Below, piece after piece: positions 23,873-32,095 of a DNA stretch of 50,219 nt; the stretch's first letter is position 1, and the number at the start of each line of letters is the position of its first letter. The DNA comes from Clostridia bacterium. GTDB lineage: Bacteria > Bacillota > Clostridia > Christensenellales > CAG-138. The stretch covers positions 1-50,219 of the forward strand of contig JAFRUN010000001.1 in assembly GCA_017438865.1 (NCBI GenBank), in the 5' to 3' direction. The notes beneath the pieces are model-generated. The model searched no databases, had not been told where the DNA came from, and saw nothing but the letters and a program-made list of their open reading frames with translations. The position numbers and the translations under genes are program-made.

Positions 23873-24670
23873 TCACCCCTGCGGCTTATCCAGATGCATA
23901 TCGGACTGCTGCATCAGCCGGATGTACGATGCCGTGACGTTCACCAACGCGTCGACGATCTTCTTGCCGCCCTCGGCGTCCGCGATGTACGGATCGCCCA
24001 GCGAGCCCTGCTTCGACAGGTCCGCCATATTGAACGGCAAAAATGACGGCATGCCGCAGATCTCCGTTTTGCCGAGCCCCTTCGCCGGGAACTGCTCCCA
24101 CTGCTTTATAAGCTCCTCTTCCTCGATGAGATCCATGCGCATTTCGTCGGGGACCAGGTATTTCATGACGGTGTCGACCGGACCGCCGCCGTGACCGACC
24201 TTGTTGATCTTGTCTCCGTAGACCTCCTTCTTGACGTCGGCGGAGATCATCTGCCAGATGTCCAGCCGTCCCGTGAGAATCCGTCTTTCGCGGCGGATCT
24301 CGCGGCACAGGCATTCCACCGGATACGCGTTGCCCGCATGCCCGTTCAGAAACAGGATCTTGGTGACGCCGTGCTCGAAGAGACAGTCCGTGACGTCCCG
24401 GAGCCAGTTGATCAGCGTTGCCGGACGGACCGAGATCGTGCCGGGAAAATCCCGGAAATATTCGGAGCAGCCGAACGGCGCGATCGGAACCGTGTATGCG
24501 CCGGTCAGCTCCGCCGCGCGGTCCGCAATGACTTCCGCGGCATAGTAGTCGCCGACGATCGAATGGGGACCGTGGACCTCCATGGAACCCATCGGGATAA
24601 CGATGACCGGATCGGTCGCGAACGCGTCGCGGACCTCCTTCCACGTCATTCTGTGCAGCTTGTTTTTCAT
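23873..24670 (-). CDS. Creatininase family protein (second copy)
   Basis: 265 residues. The family start VIVIPMGSMEVHGPHSIVGD near residue 22 contains the metal-binding glutamate, histidine and aspartate. FLNGHAGNAYPVEC near residue 107 has the canonical NGHxGN pattern, and KVGHGGGPVDTVM carries the second-site region. This copy keeps the family's ligands better than the first copy. It lies 18 nt after the last transporter gene, so a hydrolytic step probably follows uptake directly. GGAAGGAG precedes ATG 24670. Confidence 0.88.
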   Translation of the reverse strand: MKNKLHRMTWKEVRDAFATDPVIVIPMGSMEVHGPHSIVGDYYAAEVIADRAAELTGAYTVPIAPFGCSEYFRDFPGTISVRPATLINWLRDVTDCLFEHGVTKILFLNGHAGNAYPVECLCREIRRERRILTGRLDIWQMISADVKKEVYGDKINKVGHGGGPVDTVMKYLVPDEMRMDLIEEEELIKQWEQFPAKGLGKTEICGMPSFLPFNMADLSKQGSLGDPYIADAEGGKKIVDALVNVTASYIRLMQQSDMHLDKPQG

Positions 24671-24688
24671 TGCTTTTCTCCTTCCGCG

Positions 24689-25648
24689 CTATTCGTTTTC
24701 ATAGAGGACGCAGGCGACCTTGTGGTTGTCTGCGATGCCGTGGAGCGGAATATCCTGCCCCGTGCACTTTGCCGACGCATACGGACATCTCGCCGCAAAG
24801 CGGCAGCCCGCCGGAGGGTTGATGGGGCTTGTGATCTCGCCCTTGATGATGTCCTTCATCCGGTCCTCGGGCGCGATGCTCGGCAGCGGGATCGCGGACA
24901 GCAGCGCCTTTGTGTACGGATGCATGGGGTTTTTGAAGAGCTCGTTCGTCTCCGCGTACTCCACGCACTGCCCGAGGTACATGACCATGATGTTGTCGCT
25001 GATGTGCTTGACGACCGAAAGATCGTGCGTGATGAAGATGTAGGTCAGGTTCATCTGCTCCTGCAGGTCCATCAGAAGATTCAATATCTGCGCCTGGATC
25101 GAAACGTCCAGCGCGGAGACCGGCTCGTCGCAGACGATGAACTCCGGATTGACCGCAAGCGCGCGCGCCACGCCGATGCGCTGCCGGCGTCCGCCGTCCA
25201 GCTCGTGCGGATAGGCGTTGACCAGACGTTCCGCGAGGCCGACCGTCTTCATCAGCTCCTTCACGCGTTCCTGCAGCTCCGCGCGCGTTCGGACCGTTTT
25301 GCAAACCTTCATCGGCTCGGCGATCAGGTTGGTGACGGAGAGACGCGGATTCAGCGAGGAGAACGGATCCTGAAAGATGATCTGCATCTTTTTGCGCATC
25401 TCGTTCATCTGATGCCGGTTGTAGGAGAGGATGTCCTCGCCGTCATAGAAGACCTGCCCGGAGGTCGCCGGGATCAGACGGAGCAGCACGCGTCCGAGCG
25501 TCGTTTTTCCGCAGCCGGATTCGCCGACGATGCCCAGCGTCTTTCCGCGTTCGATCGTGATGCTGATGTCGTCGACTGCATGCAGCTTGCCGCGCGGCGT
25601 GTCGAAATACTTTTTCAGATGCTTCGTTTCGATTAACGGCGTACTCAT
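24689..25648 (-). CDS. Peptide/opine ABC transporter ATP-binding protein, DppF/OppF type
   Basis: 319-residue cytoplasmic ATPase. Walker A is GESGCGKTTLGR near residue 43, the Q-loop region is IFQDPFSSLNP, the signature is ELDGGRRQRIGVARAL (the LSGGQ variant often seen in OppF), and Walker B is FIVCDEPVSALD. The C-terminal oligopeptide-transporter extension has the cysteine motif CRFAARCPYASAKC typical of the Dpp/Opp pair. Start ATG 25648 overlaps the DppD-type stop by 4 nt. Confidence 0.93.
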   Translation of the reverse strand: MSTPLIETKHLKKYFDTPRGKLHAVDDISITIERGKTLGIVGESGCGKTTLGRVLLRLIPATSGQVFYDGEDILSYNRHQMNEMRKKMQIIFQDPFSSLNPRLSVTNLIAEPMKVCKTVRTRAELQERVKELMKTVGLAERLVNAYPHELDGGRRQRIGVARALAVNPEFIVCDEPVSALDVSIQAQILNLLMDLQEQMNLTYIFITHDLSVVKHISDNIMVMYLGQCVEYAETNELFKNPMHPYTKALLSAIPLPSIAPEDRMKDIIKGEITSPINPPAGCRFAARCPYASAKCTGQDIPLHGIADNHKVACVLYENE

Positions 25649-26673
25649 TGTGCCTGCACCTCCGTTTTACTGGACGCTTCGCCGTCCTCCGCAAAGAGGA
25701 AGCAGCGTACCTGATGCCCGTCGCGGTCGACGAACGGCGGCTTTTCGTTTTCGCACCGCTCCGTGCAGTGCGCGCAGCGCTCCGCAAACCGGCAGCCCTT
25801 GAACCGGATCGTCGGATCCGGCATCATGCCGTTGATCGGACTCAGCCGCGGCGCGTCCGATTTGATATTCGGGATCGAGTTGAACAGACCGACCGTATAG
25901 GGGTGATGGAACGGATCCTTTGAGAAGATGTGTCTGAGGTCGCCGTATTCGACGATCTCGCCGCTGTACATGACGGCGACCTTGTCGCAGGTCTGCGCGA
26001 CAATGCCGAGGTCGTGCGTGATGAAGATCGTCGCCGTTTTGAACCGTTCTTTCAGACTGTTCATAATGTTCAGCACCTGCGCCTGGATCGTCACGTCCAG
26101 CGCGGTCGTCGGCTCGTCGGCAAGCAGCAGCAGCGGCTCGCAGGCAAGCGCCATCGCAATGACGATGCGCTGCTTCATGCCGCCCGAGAACTGATGCGGA
26201 TACTCGCCTTTGCGCTCCGGCGAGATGCCGATCATTTCAAGCATCCGGTCCACGCGCTCCTCGCGTTCCTTTTTGGATAGCGTCGTCTTGTGCAGCTCCA
26301 GGATCTCGGCGATCTGTTCCCCGATCGTCACGACCGGGTTCAGACTCGTCATCGGATCCTGGAAAATCATGGAGACGACCTCGCCGCGCAGATCGCGCAT
26401 CGCTTCCGGCGACGCCTTGGTGACGTTGATGCCGTCCAGAATGATCGTGCCATTTTCGATGAAGCCGATCCGTTCGGGCAGCAGCTTCATAATGCTCAGC
26501 GCCAGCGTCGTTTTGCCCGCGCCGGTCTCACCGACCAGTCCGAGCGTTTCGCCGGCGTTCACCTTCAGACTCAGTCCGTTCACGGCATAGACGGTTTCCT
26601 CGTCGGTCCGATAGACGACCTCGAGATCCGATACCTCAAGGACGGGGTTCGCAATCGTTTTTTCTTCATCCAT
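25645..26673 (-). CDS. Peptide/opine ABC transporter ATP-binding protein, DppD/OppD type
   Basis: 342-residue ATPase partner. Walker A GETGAGKTTLAL, signature FSGGMKQRIVIAMAL, Walker B LLLLADEPTTALD, and the C-terminal cysteine cluster CRFAERCAHCTERC. Together with the DppF-type protein it powers the two permeases. GAGGAGG before ATG 26673; 16 nt after the DppC-type gene. Confidence 0.93.
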   Translation of the reverse strand: MDEEKTIANPVLEVSDLEVVYRTDEETVYAVNGLSLKVNAGETLGLVGETGAGKTTLALSIMKLLPERIGFIENGTIILDGINVTKASPEAMRDLRGEVVSMIFQDPMTSLNPVVTIGEQIAEILELHKTTLSKKEREERVDRMLEMIGISPERKGEYPHQFSGGMKQRIVIAMALACEPLLLLADEPTTALDVTIQAQVLNIMNSLKERFKTATIFITHDLGIVAQTCDKVAVMYSGEIVEYGDLRHIFSKDPFHHPYTVGLFNSIPNIKSDAPRLSPINGMMPDPTIRFKGCRFAERCAHCTERCENEKPPFVDRDGHQVRCFLFAEDGEASSKTEVQAQ

Positions 26674-26689
26674 TGTCGAAATCCTCCTC

Positions 26690-27571
26690 TCAGTTCTTCA
26701 GTCTCGGATCGAGCGCATCGCGCAGACCGTCGCCGATGCGGTTGAACGCAAAGACGGTCAGGATGATCGCGATGCCCGGAGCGAGGACCTGCAGCGGCTC
26801 CTGCCGCATATAGTCTTTGACGTCGGAAAGCATGGAGCCCCACTCGGGCGCCGGCGGCTGGATGCCGAGGCCGACGAACGAAAGACTCGAGATGTTCAGG
26901 ATCGCGTTGCCGATCTGAATGGTCGTCTGGACCACGATCGGACCGAACGCGTTGGGAATGATATGCTTGAGAAGGATGCGCGCCGTACTCGTGCCGCAGG
27001 CGCGTGCCGCTTCGACGTATTCCATGTCGCGGAGCGGCATGACCGAGGCGCGGACGACGCGGGCGAACTGCGGCGTTCTGGCGATCGCCAGCGCCAGCAT
27101 CAGGTTGGTCAGCGAGGTGCCGAGCGCCGCCACGATCGAAAGCGCCAGAACGAGACTCGGGATCGCGAGCAGGATATCCATGAAGCGCATCAGGATATCG
27201 TCGACCTTCCCGCCGAAATATCCCGCGACCGCACCGATCGTGCCGCCCATGAGCAGAGAGAAGAAGACCGTTTCGATGCCGACCGACAGCGAGGTCCGCG
27301 CGCCCCAGATGATGCGCGCAAACACGTCCCGTCCGTAGGGATCCGTTCCGAAGATGTGTTCCGCGGACGGCGGCTTCATGCGCAGCGAAGCGTTCTGCTT
27401 CGTCGCCTTCTCATAGGAGACGATCAACGGCGCGATGAGCGCGAGGATCGCCATGACGATCAGAACGATCAGGCCGATGAGGGCGAGCTTGTTTTTCCGG
27501 AAGCGATACCAGATCATACCCGCGCGGGAACGCTTTTTGCTGTTTTTCACTTGTTTTTTCTCCTTACGCAT
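26690..27571 (-). CDS. Peptide/opine ABC transporter permease, DppC type
   Basis: 293-residue inner-membrane permease (BPD_transp_1). After a basic N-terminus come one TM helix (about 28-52) and then five more, with the EAA-like loop EAARACGTSTARILLKHIIPN contacting the ATPases and the OppC-type GTDPYGRDVFARIIWG stretch. Its ATG overlaps the DppB-type stop by 8 nt. An in-frame GTG at 27550 with AAGGAG upstream is an alternative start. Confidence 0.92.
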   Translation of the reverse strand: MRKEKKQVKNSKKRSRAGMIWYRFRKNKLALIGLIVLIVMAILALIAPLIVSYEKATKQNASLRMKPPSAEHIFGTDPYGRDVFARIIWGARTSLSVGIETVFFSLLMGGTIGAVAGYFGGKVDDILMRFMDILLAIPSLVLALSIVAALGTSLTNLMLALAIARTPQFARVVRASVMPLRDMEYVEAARACGTSTARILLKHIIPNAFGPIVVQTTIQIGNAILNISSLSFVGLGIQPPAPEWGSMLSDVKDYMRQEPLQVLAPGIAIILTVFAFNRIGDGLRDALDPRLKN

Positions 27572-28550
27572 CGCCGGTCACTTCCTTCTTCGCTTGATTC
27601 AGCCGTTTGCGGTCGCGCTTTGTTCCGACGTACCGGCTCTTGAGACGCGGATCGATGTACGCGTACAGGATATCGACGAGCAGGTTGACCAATCCGCCGA
27701 CGAGCGCGATAAACATGACGCCGCCCATGACGACCGGAATGTCCTTCGTTTTGATGCCGCTGATGATCATCGTTCCGAGACCGGGGATCGAGAAGACCGT
27801 CTCCACGATGATCGCACCACCGAGCTGGACGCTCAGCTGCGTGCCGATGACCGTGATGACCGGCAGCAGCGCATTGCGCAGCGCGTGACGGAACACGATA
27901 CGACTCTCCTTGGCGCCCTTGGCGCGCGCGGTGCGGATGTAATCCTGCCGGATGACCTCCAGCATGGACGAGCGCGTCATGCGGATCAGAACCGCCAGCG
28001 TCATGCAGGACAGCGTGATCCACGGCAGCACGAAGTGCTTCAACGACGTCGCGCCGTATGCCGGGAACCACTTAAGCTTTAAGGAGAGCGCCAGCATCAG
28101 CACCAGACCGAGCCAGAAGTTCGGGATCGCCGTCAGGACCATGGAAAAGATCGTGCTGACGTCGTCCATGAGCGAATACTGCTTGACCGCGGAGATCAGT
28201 CCGACGGGCACGCCGATAATGATCGCAACCAGCGTCGCGCCGATCGCCAGATAGATCGTCGTGGGGAAGCGTTCCAAAATCTGTTTCATCACCGATTGCC
28301 CCGTCTGGTACGATGTGCCGAAGTTTCCGCGCGCCGCCCTCCACATATAGCGTCCGTACTGCACCAGGAAGGGATCGTTCAGCCCCATTTCTTCACGCAG
28401 CGCGTCGACCGCTTCCTGCGCCGCGTTGTCGCCGAGGATTTCGCGGGCGGGATCGCCGGGCGTCAGCTGCATGATGCTGAAGATGATAAATGAAATGCCG
28501 ATGATAACGGGTATGAGAAGCAAAAGCCTTTTTAGTATGTACTTCAGCAT
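27564..28550 (-). CDS. Peptide/opine ABC transporter permease, DppB type
   Basis: 328-residue inner-membrane permease. The first TM (KYILKRLLLLIPVIIGISF) is followed by the family motif LTPGDPAREILG, and the EAA loop is RTARAKGAKESRIVFRHALR. The start is ATG 28550, because the ribosome-binding site AAAGGAGAG lies upstream of it. An in-frame ATG at 28571 would place that site inside the gene. It is 72 nt after the binding-protein gene, across a strong hairpin. Confidence 0.92.
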   Translation of the reverse strand: MLKYILKRLLLLIPVIIGISFIIFSIMQLTPGDPAREILGDNAAQEAVDALREEMGLNDPFLVQYGRYMWRAARGNFGTSYQTGQSVMKQILERFPTTIYLAIGATLVAIIIGVPVGLISAVKQYSLMDDVSTIFSMVLTAIPNFWLGLVLMLALSLKLKWFPAYGATSLKHFVLPWITLSCMTLAVLIRMTRSSMLEVIRQDYIRTARAKGAKESRIVFRHALRNALLPVITVIGTQLSVQLGGAIIVETVFSIPGLGTMIISGIKTKDIPVVMGGVMFIALVGGLVNLLVDILYAYIDPRLKSRYVGTKRDRKRLNQAKKEVTGDA

Positions 28551-28575
28551 GTACCGCACCTCTCCTTTCATGACA

Positions 28576-28595
28576 GGGGGCGAAAAATCGCCCCC
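28576..28595 (-). other. Intra-operon mRNA hairpin after the binding-protein gene
   Basis: Perfect 8-bp stem GGGGGCGA/TCGCCCCC with an AAAA loop and no T-run after it on the minus strand. Hairpins of this sort protect or partly terminate transcripts, so that the binding protein is made in excess over the permeases. Confidence 0.6.
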
Positions 28596-28622
28596 CGTCC
28601 GTTGTTTTCTTTACCGGAACCG

Positions 28623-30293
28623 TCAGTTTGCCCAGTACCAGTTGTAGAAGTAGTATTTCTGCTCCGGACTCGCCACGACGCACATCAGCTTCGCGTTGTG
28701 CGCGACGTTGCGCGGCGGATTCTGCACATGGACGACCGCGACTTCTTCGTTGTCGATGATCTCCAGCGCTCTGCGGTAGATCGCGGTTCTTTCCGGACCG
28801 GTCTCCAGCGCACGGCCCTTATCCAGCAGCTCGTCCAGCTCAGCATTCTTCAGATTCCAGTAGTTGCTGCTGTTTTTGCTGCTGAACTTGTACAGCGCCG
28901 CGTCGGTGTCGTCATAGTCGAGAACGATTGCCCAGTAGGTGATGCCGTAATCCTTTTCGGTCAGGATCTTCTGGTTCCATGCCGCGCGCTCGATCAGCTC
29001 GATATCGAGATTGATGCCGACCTCGGCAAGCTGGTCCTGCAGCGCGATCGTCGCCTTGGAATAGATGGAAGAGTCGATCGTGGGGATCTTGACGGTAACG
29101 CCGTTCGGGTAACCGGCTTCCACAACGAGCTCCTTCGCCTTTTCGGGATCATACGGAATGCCCTCCCAGTCGGTCGGATATTCCGGCATCGTTTCGATCA
29201 TCGTGATCAGAGCCGGTTCGCCGATCCCGTCGTATGCGAGGTCGATGATCGCCTGACGGTCGATCGCGTAGGCAACCGCTTTCCGCATGCGCACATCGGA
29301 GAATACGCCCGAAGGATCCTCGGTGTTGAACAGAATGCAGCGTCCGCCCGCACACGCCGTGTCGGAGAGCTTCAGCTGAAGATCCGGATTCGCCTCGATC
29401 AGCGGGAGGTCCGCGCCGCTCAGCGTCTGGGTGATGTCGACTTCACCGTTTTCCATTGCGATCAGGGAAGCGCTGTTGTCCGTGATGACGACGAACTTGC
29501 CGTAGGTGATCGCAGCTTCGCCGCGCCAGTAGTCTTTGAACGCGTGGAAGGAAACGTGGTCACCCGCAACCCACTCGTCAAACACGTAAGGACCGGTGCC
29601 GCAGGGATTGCGTCCGAAATCATCGCCTCTTTCCTCACAGTGCTTCTGGCAGACGATCGAAAGCTGACCGGTGCCGAGCACGCGAAGGATCGCGCCGTAT
29701 GCCTGCGTCAGGTAGATATTCACCGTGAAATCGTCCACTTTCTCAACGTGATCAAGGAAGTTGGTGACGACGTCGCAATAGCCGCTCGATTTCGCGCGTT
29801 CCAGAGAGAACACGACGTCGTCGGCCGTCAGATCTTCGCCGCAATGGAACTTGACGCCCTTGCGCACATGGACCTGCAGGACGGTCTTTGCATCGTCCAG
29901 ATATTCGCAGGACTCGCAGAGTGCGTTGTTGACTTCGGATACCGGGGAACCTTCAAAGTTCTCGATCCGGAAGAGGGATTCATAGAACTGATACTGTACG
30001 AAGCGCTCGTTGCCGGTACCGGACGTCTTATGCGGGTCCAACGTAGCGATTTCCGCATTGATACGGAACACCAGCGAATCTTTGGCGCTCTTGACGGCTT
30101 CGGAACCGCCGCCGCTTACGCCGTGGAACGTGGTCGGAACGGCATCCGGTGCAGGTTCGCCGGACGTACTGCCTCCCTGCTGATTGCCGCCCGAAGGCGT
30201 GCCCTGTTCCGGCGTTTTGCCCGTGCAGCCGAACAACATACATACAATCAGCAGCAGTGCAAGTACCGGAAGCCATTTTCTCTTTGACAGCAT
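28623..30293 (-). CDS. Peptide/opine ABC transporter substrate-binding lipoprotein, DppA/OppA type
   Basis: 556 residues. Lipoprotein signal with lipobox MLFGC (Cys about 23), then a G/S/P/T-rich tether (25-70) and the SBP_bac_5 domain to the end. Family landmarks are IATLDPHKTSG, KGVKFHCGEDLTADDVVFSLER and NPCGTGPYVFDEW. It captures the substrate outside the cell and sets the specificity of the system. It is the first gene of the fifteen-gene run. AAAAGGAGG precedes ATG 30293. Confidence 0.94.
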   Translation of the reverse strand: MLSKRKWLPVLALLLIVCMLFGCTGKTPEQGTPSGGNQQGGSTSGEPAPDAVPTTFHGVSGGGSEAVKSAKDSLVFRINAEIATLDPHKTSGTGNERFVQYQFYESLFRIENFEGSPVSEVNNALCESCEYLDDAKTVLQVHVRKGVKFHCGEDLTADDVVFSLERAKSSGYCDVVTNFLDHVEKVDDFTVNIYLTQAYGAILRVLGTGQLSIVCQKHCEERGDDFGRNPCGTGPYVFDEWVAGDHVSFHAFKDYWRGEAAITYGKFVVITDNSASLIAMENGEVDITQTLSGADLPLIEANPDLQLKLSDTACAGGRCILFNTEDPSGVFSDVRMRKAVAYAIDRQAIIDLAYDGIGEPALITMIETMPEYPTDWEGIPYDPEKAKELVVEAGYPNGVTVKIPTIDSSIYSKATIALQDQLAEVGINLDIELIERAAWNQKILTEKDYGITYWAIVLDYDDTDAALYKFSSKNSSNYWNLKNAELDELLDKGRALETGPERTAIYRRALEIIDNEEVAVVHVQNPPRNVAHNAKLMCVVASPEQKYYFYNWYWAN

Positions 30294-30351
30294 TGTTTGT
30301 TTCCTCCTTTTATTTTATCGAGTCGATTCAAGGACTCAATTTTCCAAATAT

Positions 30352-30365
30352 TGTTAACCGTTACA
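30352..30365. promoter_or_regulatory. Operator candidate 1
   Basis: TGTTAACCGTTACA in the 269-bp divergent region. The 9-base core TAACCGTTA is symmetric apart from its central base. It shares TGTTAACCG with operator candidate 2 read on the other strand, and lies on the importer side. Confidence 0.45.
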
Positions 30366-30445
30366 CGTTTTATTGATAAAAAAGAGATCAAATTTCTCCT
30401 GTTATTTCGGGATATTTTTTGGATCTCTCACAACTGCTGAAGACT

Positions 30446-30466
30446 TTTTTCACAAAATGTGAAAAA
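30446..30466. promoter_or_regulatory. AT-rich palindrome in the divergent promoter region
   Basis: TTTTTCACA, AAA, TGTGAAAAA: a perfect 9-bp inverted repeat. It could be a regulator site; no specific regulator is assigned. A wider AGAGATC/GATCTCT pair (30383-30389, 30422-30428) lies beside it. Confidence 0.35.
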
Positions 30467-30470
30467 TATC

Positions 30471-30499
30471 TTGTTTATCGGTTAACATAGCTATATAAT
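30471..30499 (+). promoter_or_regulatory. Promoter of RraA-like 4
   Basis: TTGTTT (30471-30476), 17 nt, TATAAT (30494-30499). Confidence 0.7.
30472..30487. promoter_or_regulatory. Operator candidate 2
   Basis: TGTTTATCGGTTAACA, a 16-bp palindrome with 12 of 16 symmetric positions and a central CG, as is usual for LacI-family operators. It overlaps the -35 box of RraA-like 4. It also fits a Rex-like TTGTTAA-N4-TTAACAA pattern with two mismatches, so the identity of the binding protein is open. Confidence 0.5.
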
Positions 30500-30562
30500 A
30501 TATTCATCGATAAGGTTTGTCAAGAGGTTCCGTGCATAATTTTGCAGAAAAGGAGAATATCC

Positions 30563-31246
30563 ATGCTGATACGACATTTTGTTCCCGATGCGGACGCCGA
30601 TCTCATCAAGCGCCTCCTGTCGTTCGACACGGCGACGGTCGACGAAGCGCTCGGCCGCGGACATGCGATGTCCCGCTCGATCCGGCCGCTGACGTCGGGG
30701 ATCCGGCTTTGCGGCAGGGCGATCACGGCCGCCTGCTACTACGGCGACAATCTGATGCTGCACTGCGCGCTGGAGCTTGCGAGACCGGGCGACGTGATCG
30801 TCTGCGACACGGGCGGCGGGACGGACGTCGCCGTATGGGGAGATATCATGACGCTGCAGGCGCAGAGAATGGGCGTTGCGGGGCTGATCACGAACGGTTC
30901 CGTCCGCGATACCCGCACGATCCGGGAATCCGGGTTCTCCGTTTTTCATGCGGGCATCTCCATGCGCGGCCCTTCAAAGCCTGCGCTCGGGGCCGTCAAT
31001 CATCCGGTGTCGGTCGGCGGCGTGATCGTCAATCCGGGCGACGTGGTGTTCGGAGACGACGACGGCGTCGTCGTCGTTCCGCGCGAGCGCCTTTCGGAAG
31101 CGGTGCAGAAAGCCGGCGAGCGCGCGGAGGCGGAGCAGCGGATGCGCGAAGCGATCAAAAACGGCGCGCGTCTGTACGATCTTTTACAGGTGGAGGAAAG
31201 TCTCAAAAAACTCGGGTGCACGGAAAGCGCGCGGGAAAAGCTATAA
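30563..31246 (+). CDS. RraA-like protein 4
   Basis: 227 residues. RraA fold with PGDVIVCDTGGG near residue 81, LITNGSVRDTRT (Arg-Asp retained, though the usual DG is NG), NPGDVVFGDDDGVVVVPRE, and a C-terminal helical extension. A metal-dependent aldolase or decarboxylase is probable. The start is ATG 30563 with AAAGGAG 8 nt before it. It is transcribed away from the importer operon and 24 nt ahead of RraA-like 5. Confidence 0.88.
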   Translation: MLIRHFVPDADADLIKRLLSFDTATVDEALGRGHAMSRSIRPLTSGIRLCGRAITAACYYGDNLMLHCALELARPGDVIVCDTGGGTDVAVWGDIMTLQAQRMGVAGLITNGSVRDTRTIRESGFSVFHAGISMRGPSKPALGAVNHPVSVGGVIVNPGDVVFGDDDGVVVVPRERLSEAVQKAGERAEAEQRMREAIKNGARLYDLLQVEESLKKLGCTESAREKL

Positions 31247-31270
31247 ATACAAAAAAGGAGAAGAAACAAG

Positions 31271-31954
31271 ATGTACGACGTAATCAAGCATTATGAAAAG
31301 AACGATCCGGCGGTCATCGAAGGGTATCGGCAGATCGGGGAAAGCGCATCGATTCTCGAAAGCATGCCGCATAAGGACGGCGCGCTGCATTCGCGCATCC
31401 GCGCAGTCTGGAAGGGCGCGCGTGCCTGCGGCAACGCGCTGACGGTCGTTTGCGGCATCGGGGACAACGTGATGCTGCACAAGGCGATCTCGATGGCGGG
31501 TCCGGGAGACGTTCTGGTCGCCGTGAACGGGTTTCACGACGAGGCGGGCGGCATGTTCGGCGAGATGATGGCGACGTCTTTGAAAGCGCGCGGCGCGGAA
31601 GGCATCGTGATGGAGTTCTGCAACCGCGATTCCGTTGCGATCGAAGAGATGCGTTTTCCCGTCTTCTCCACGGGGCTCAGCATCAAGGCGACGACCAAGT
31701 GCTGCCCGGGGCTCATCAATCACCCGATCGTGATCGGCGGCGTGCGCGTCTGCCCCGGCGATTTGGTGTTTGCCGATCAGGACGGCGTTGTGGTCGTTCC
31801 GCGCAAGGAGGCGCCCGCGGTTCTGGAAGTCGCCCGCGCAAGGGAAAAGCGCGAGCTGGAGATGCGCGAAAATCACATTCTGAAGGGCGAATACACCACA
31901 TTCAGGATGTTTGAGAAGAACTATCTTGCGCTCGGACTGTCCGAGGAAGAGTGA
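31271..31954 (+). CDS. RraA-like protein 5
   Basis: 227 residues. PGDVLVAVNGF near residue 79 differs from the usual glycine-rich form, while VMEFCNRDSVAI keeps Arg-Asp in an unusual context. CPGDLVFADQDGVVVVPRK and a long charged C-terminal helix follow. It is the most divergent of the catalytic-looking copies. AAAAGGAG precedes ATG 31271. A strong terminator follows the gene. Confidence 0.87.
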   Translation: MYDVIKHYEKNDPAVIEGYRQIGESASILESMPHKDGALHSRIRAVWKGARACGNALTVVCGIGDNVMLHKAISMAGPGDVLVAVNGFHDEAGGMFGEMMATSLKARGAEGIVMEFCNRDSVAIEEMRFPVFSTGLSIKATTKCCPGLINHPIVIGGVRVCPGDLVFADQDGVVVVPRKEAPAVLEVARAREKRELEMRENHILKGEYTTFRMFEKNYLALGLSEEE

Positions 31955-31968
31955 TTCCTCCTGAATAG

Positions 31969-32009
31969 AACGGAGACCTCTATTCTTCAAGGTCTCCGTT
32001 CGCTTTTTC
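31969..32009 (+). terminator. Terminator after RraA-like 5
   Basis: AACGGAGACC (31969-31978) pairs with GGTCTCCGTT (31991-32000), followed by CGCTTTTTC. It separates the two RraA-like genes from the regulator. Confidence 0.88.
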
Positions 32010-32010
32010 A

Positions 32011-32073
32011 TTGAATTTTCCGGCGAGGTTTGTTATAATCATACAGGGCGAAAGTCGATCCGTAAAAATCGAC
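32011..32073 (+). promoter_or_regulatory. Regulator promoter and leader dyad
   Basis: TTGAAT (32011-32016), 17 nt, TATAAT (32034-32039). Just downstream, GTCGAT (32054-32059) and ATCGAC (32068-32073) form an inverted repeat at about +9 to +28 that could serve autoregulation. Confidence 0.65.
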
Positions 32074-32095
32074 AGCAATACAACGGGGAGAGAGC

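Noticed and set aside
20151..24194. Very long open frames on the plus strand opposite the M20, creatininase and RraA-like genes
   Set aside because: They mirror the codon structure of the real minus-strand genes, have R/H/Q-rich translations without any domain, and lack ribosome-binding sites.
24689..25648. Defective ATPase because the signature reads LDGGRR instead of LSGGQ
   Set aside because: This variant is usual in OppF/DppF-type subunits, and the Walker motifs are intact.
30563..31954. Naming the RraA-like genes as ribonuclease E inhibitors
   Set aside because: Operon context with amidohydrolases and an importer, and a retained metal-site Arg-Asp in four copies, fit a catabolic lyase role better.
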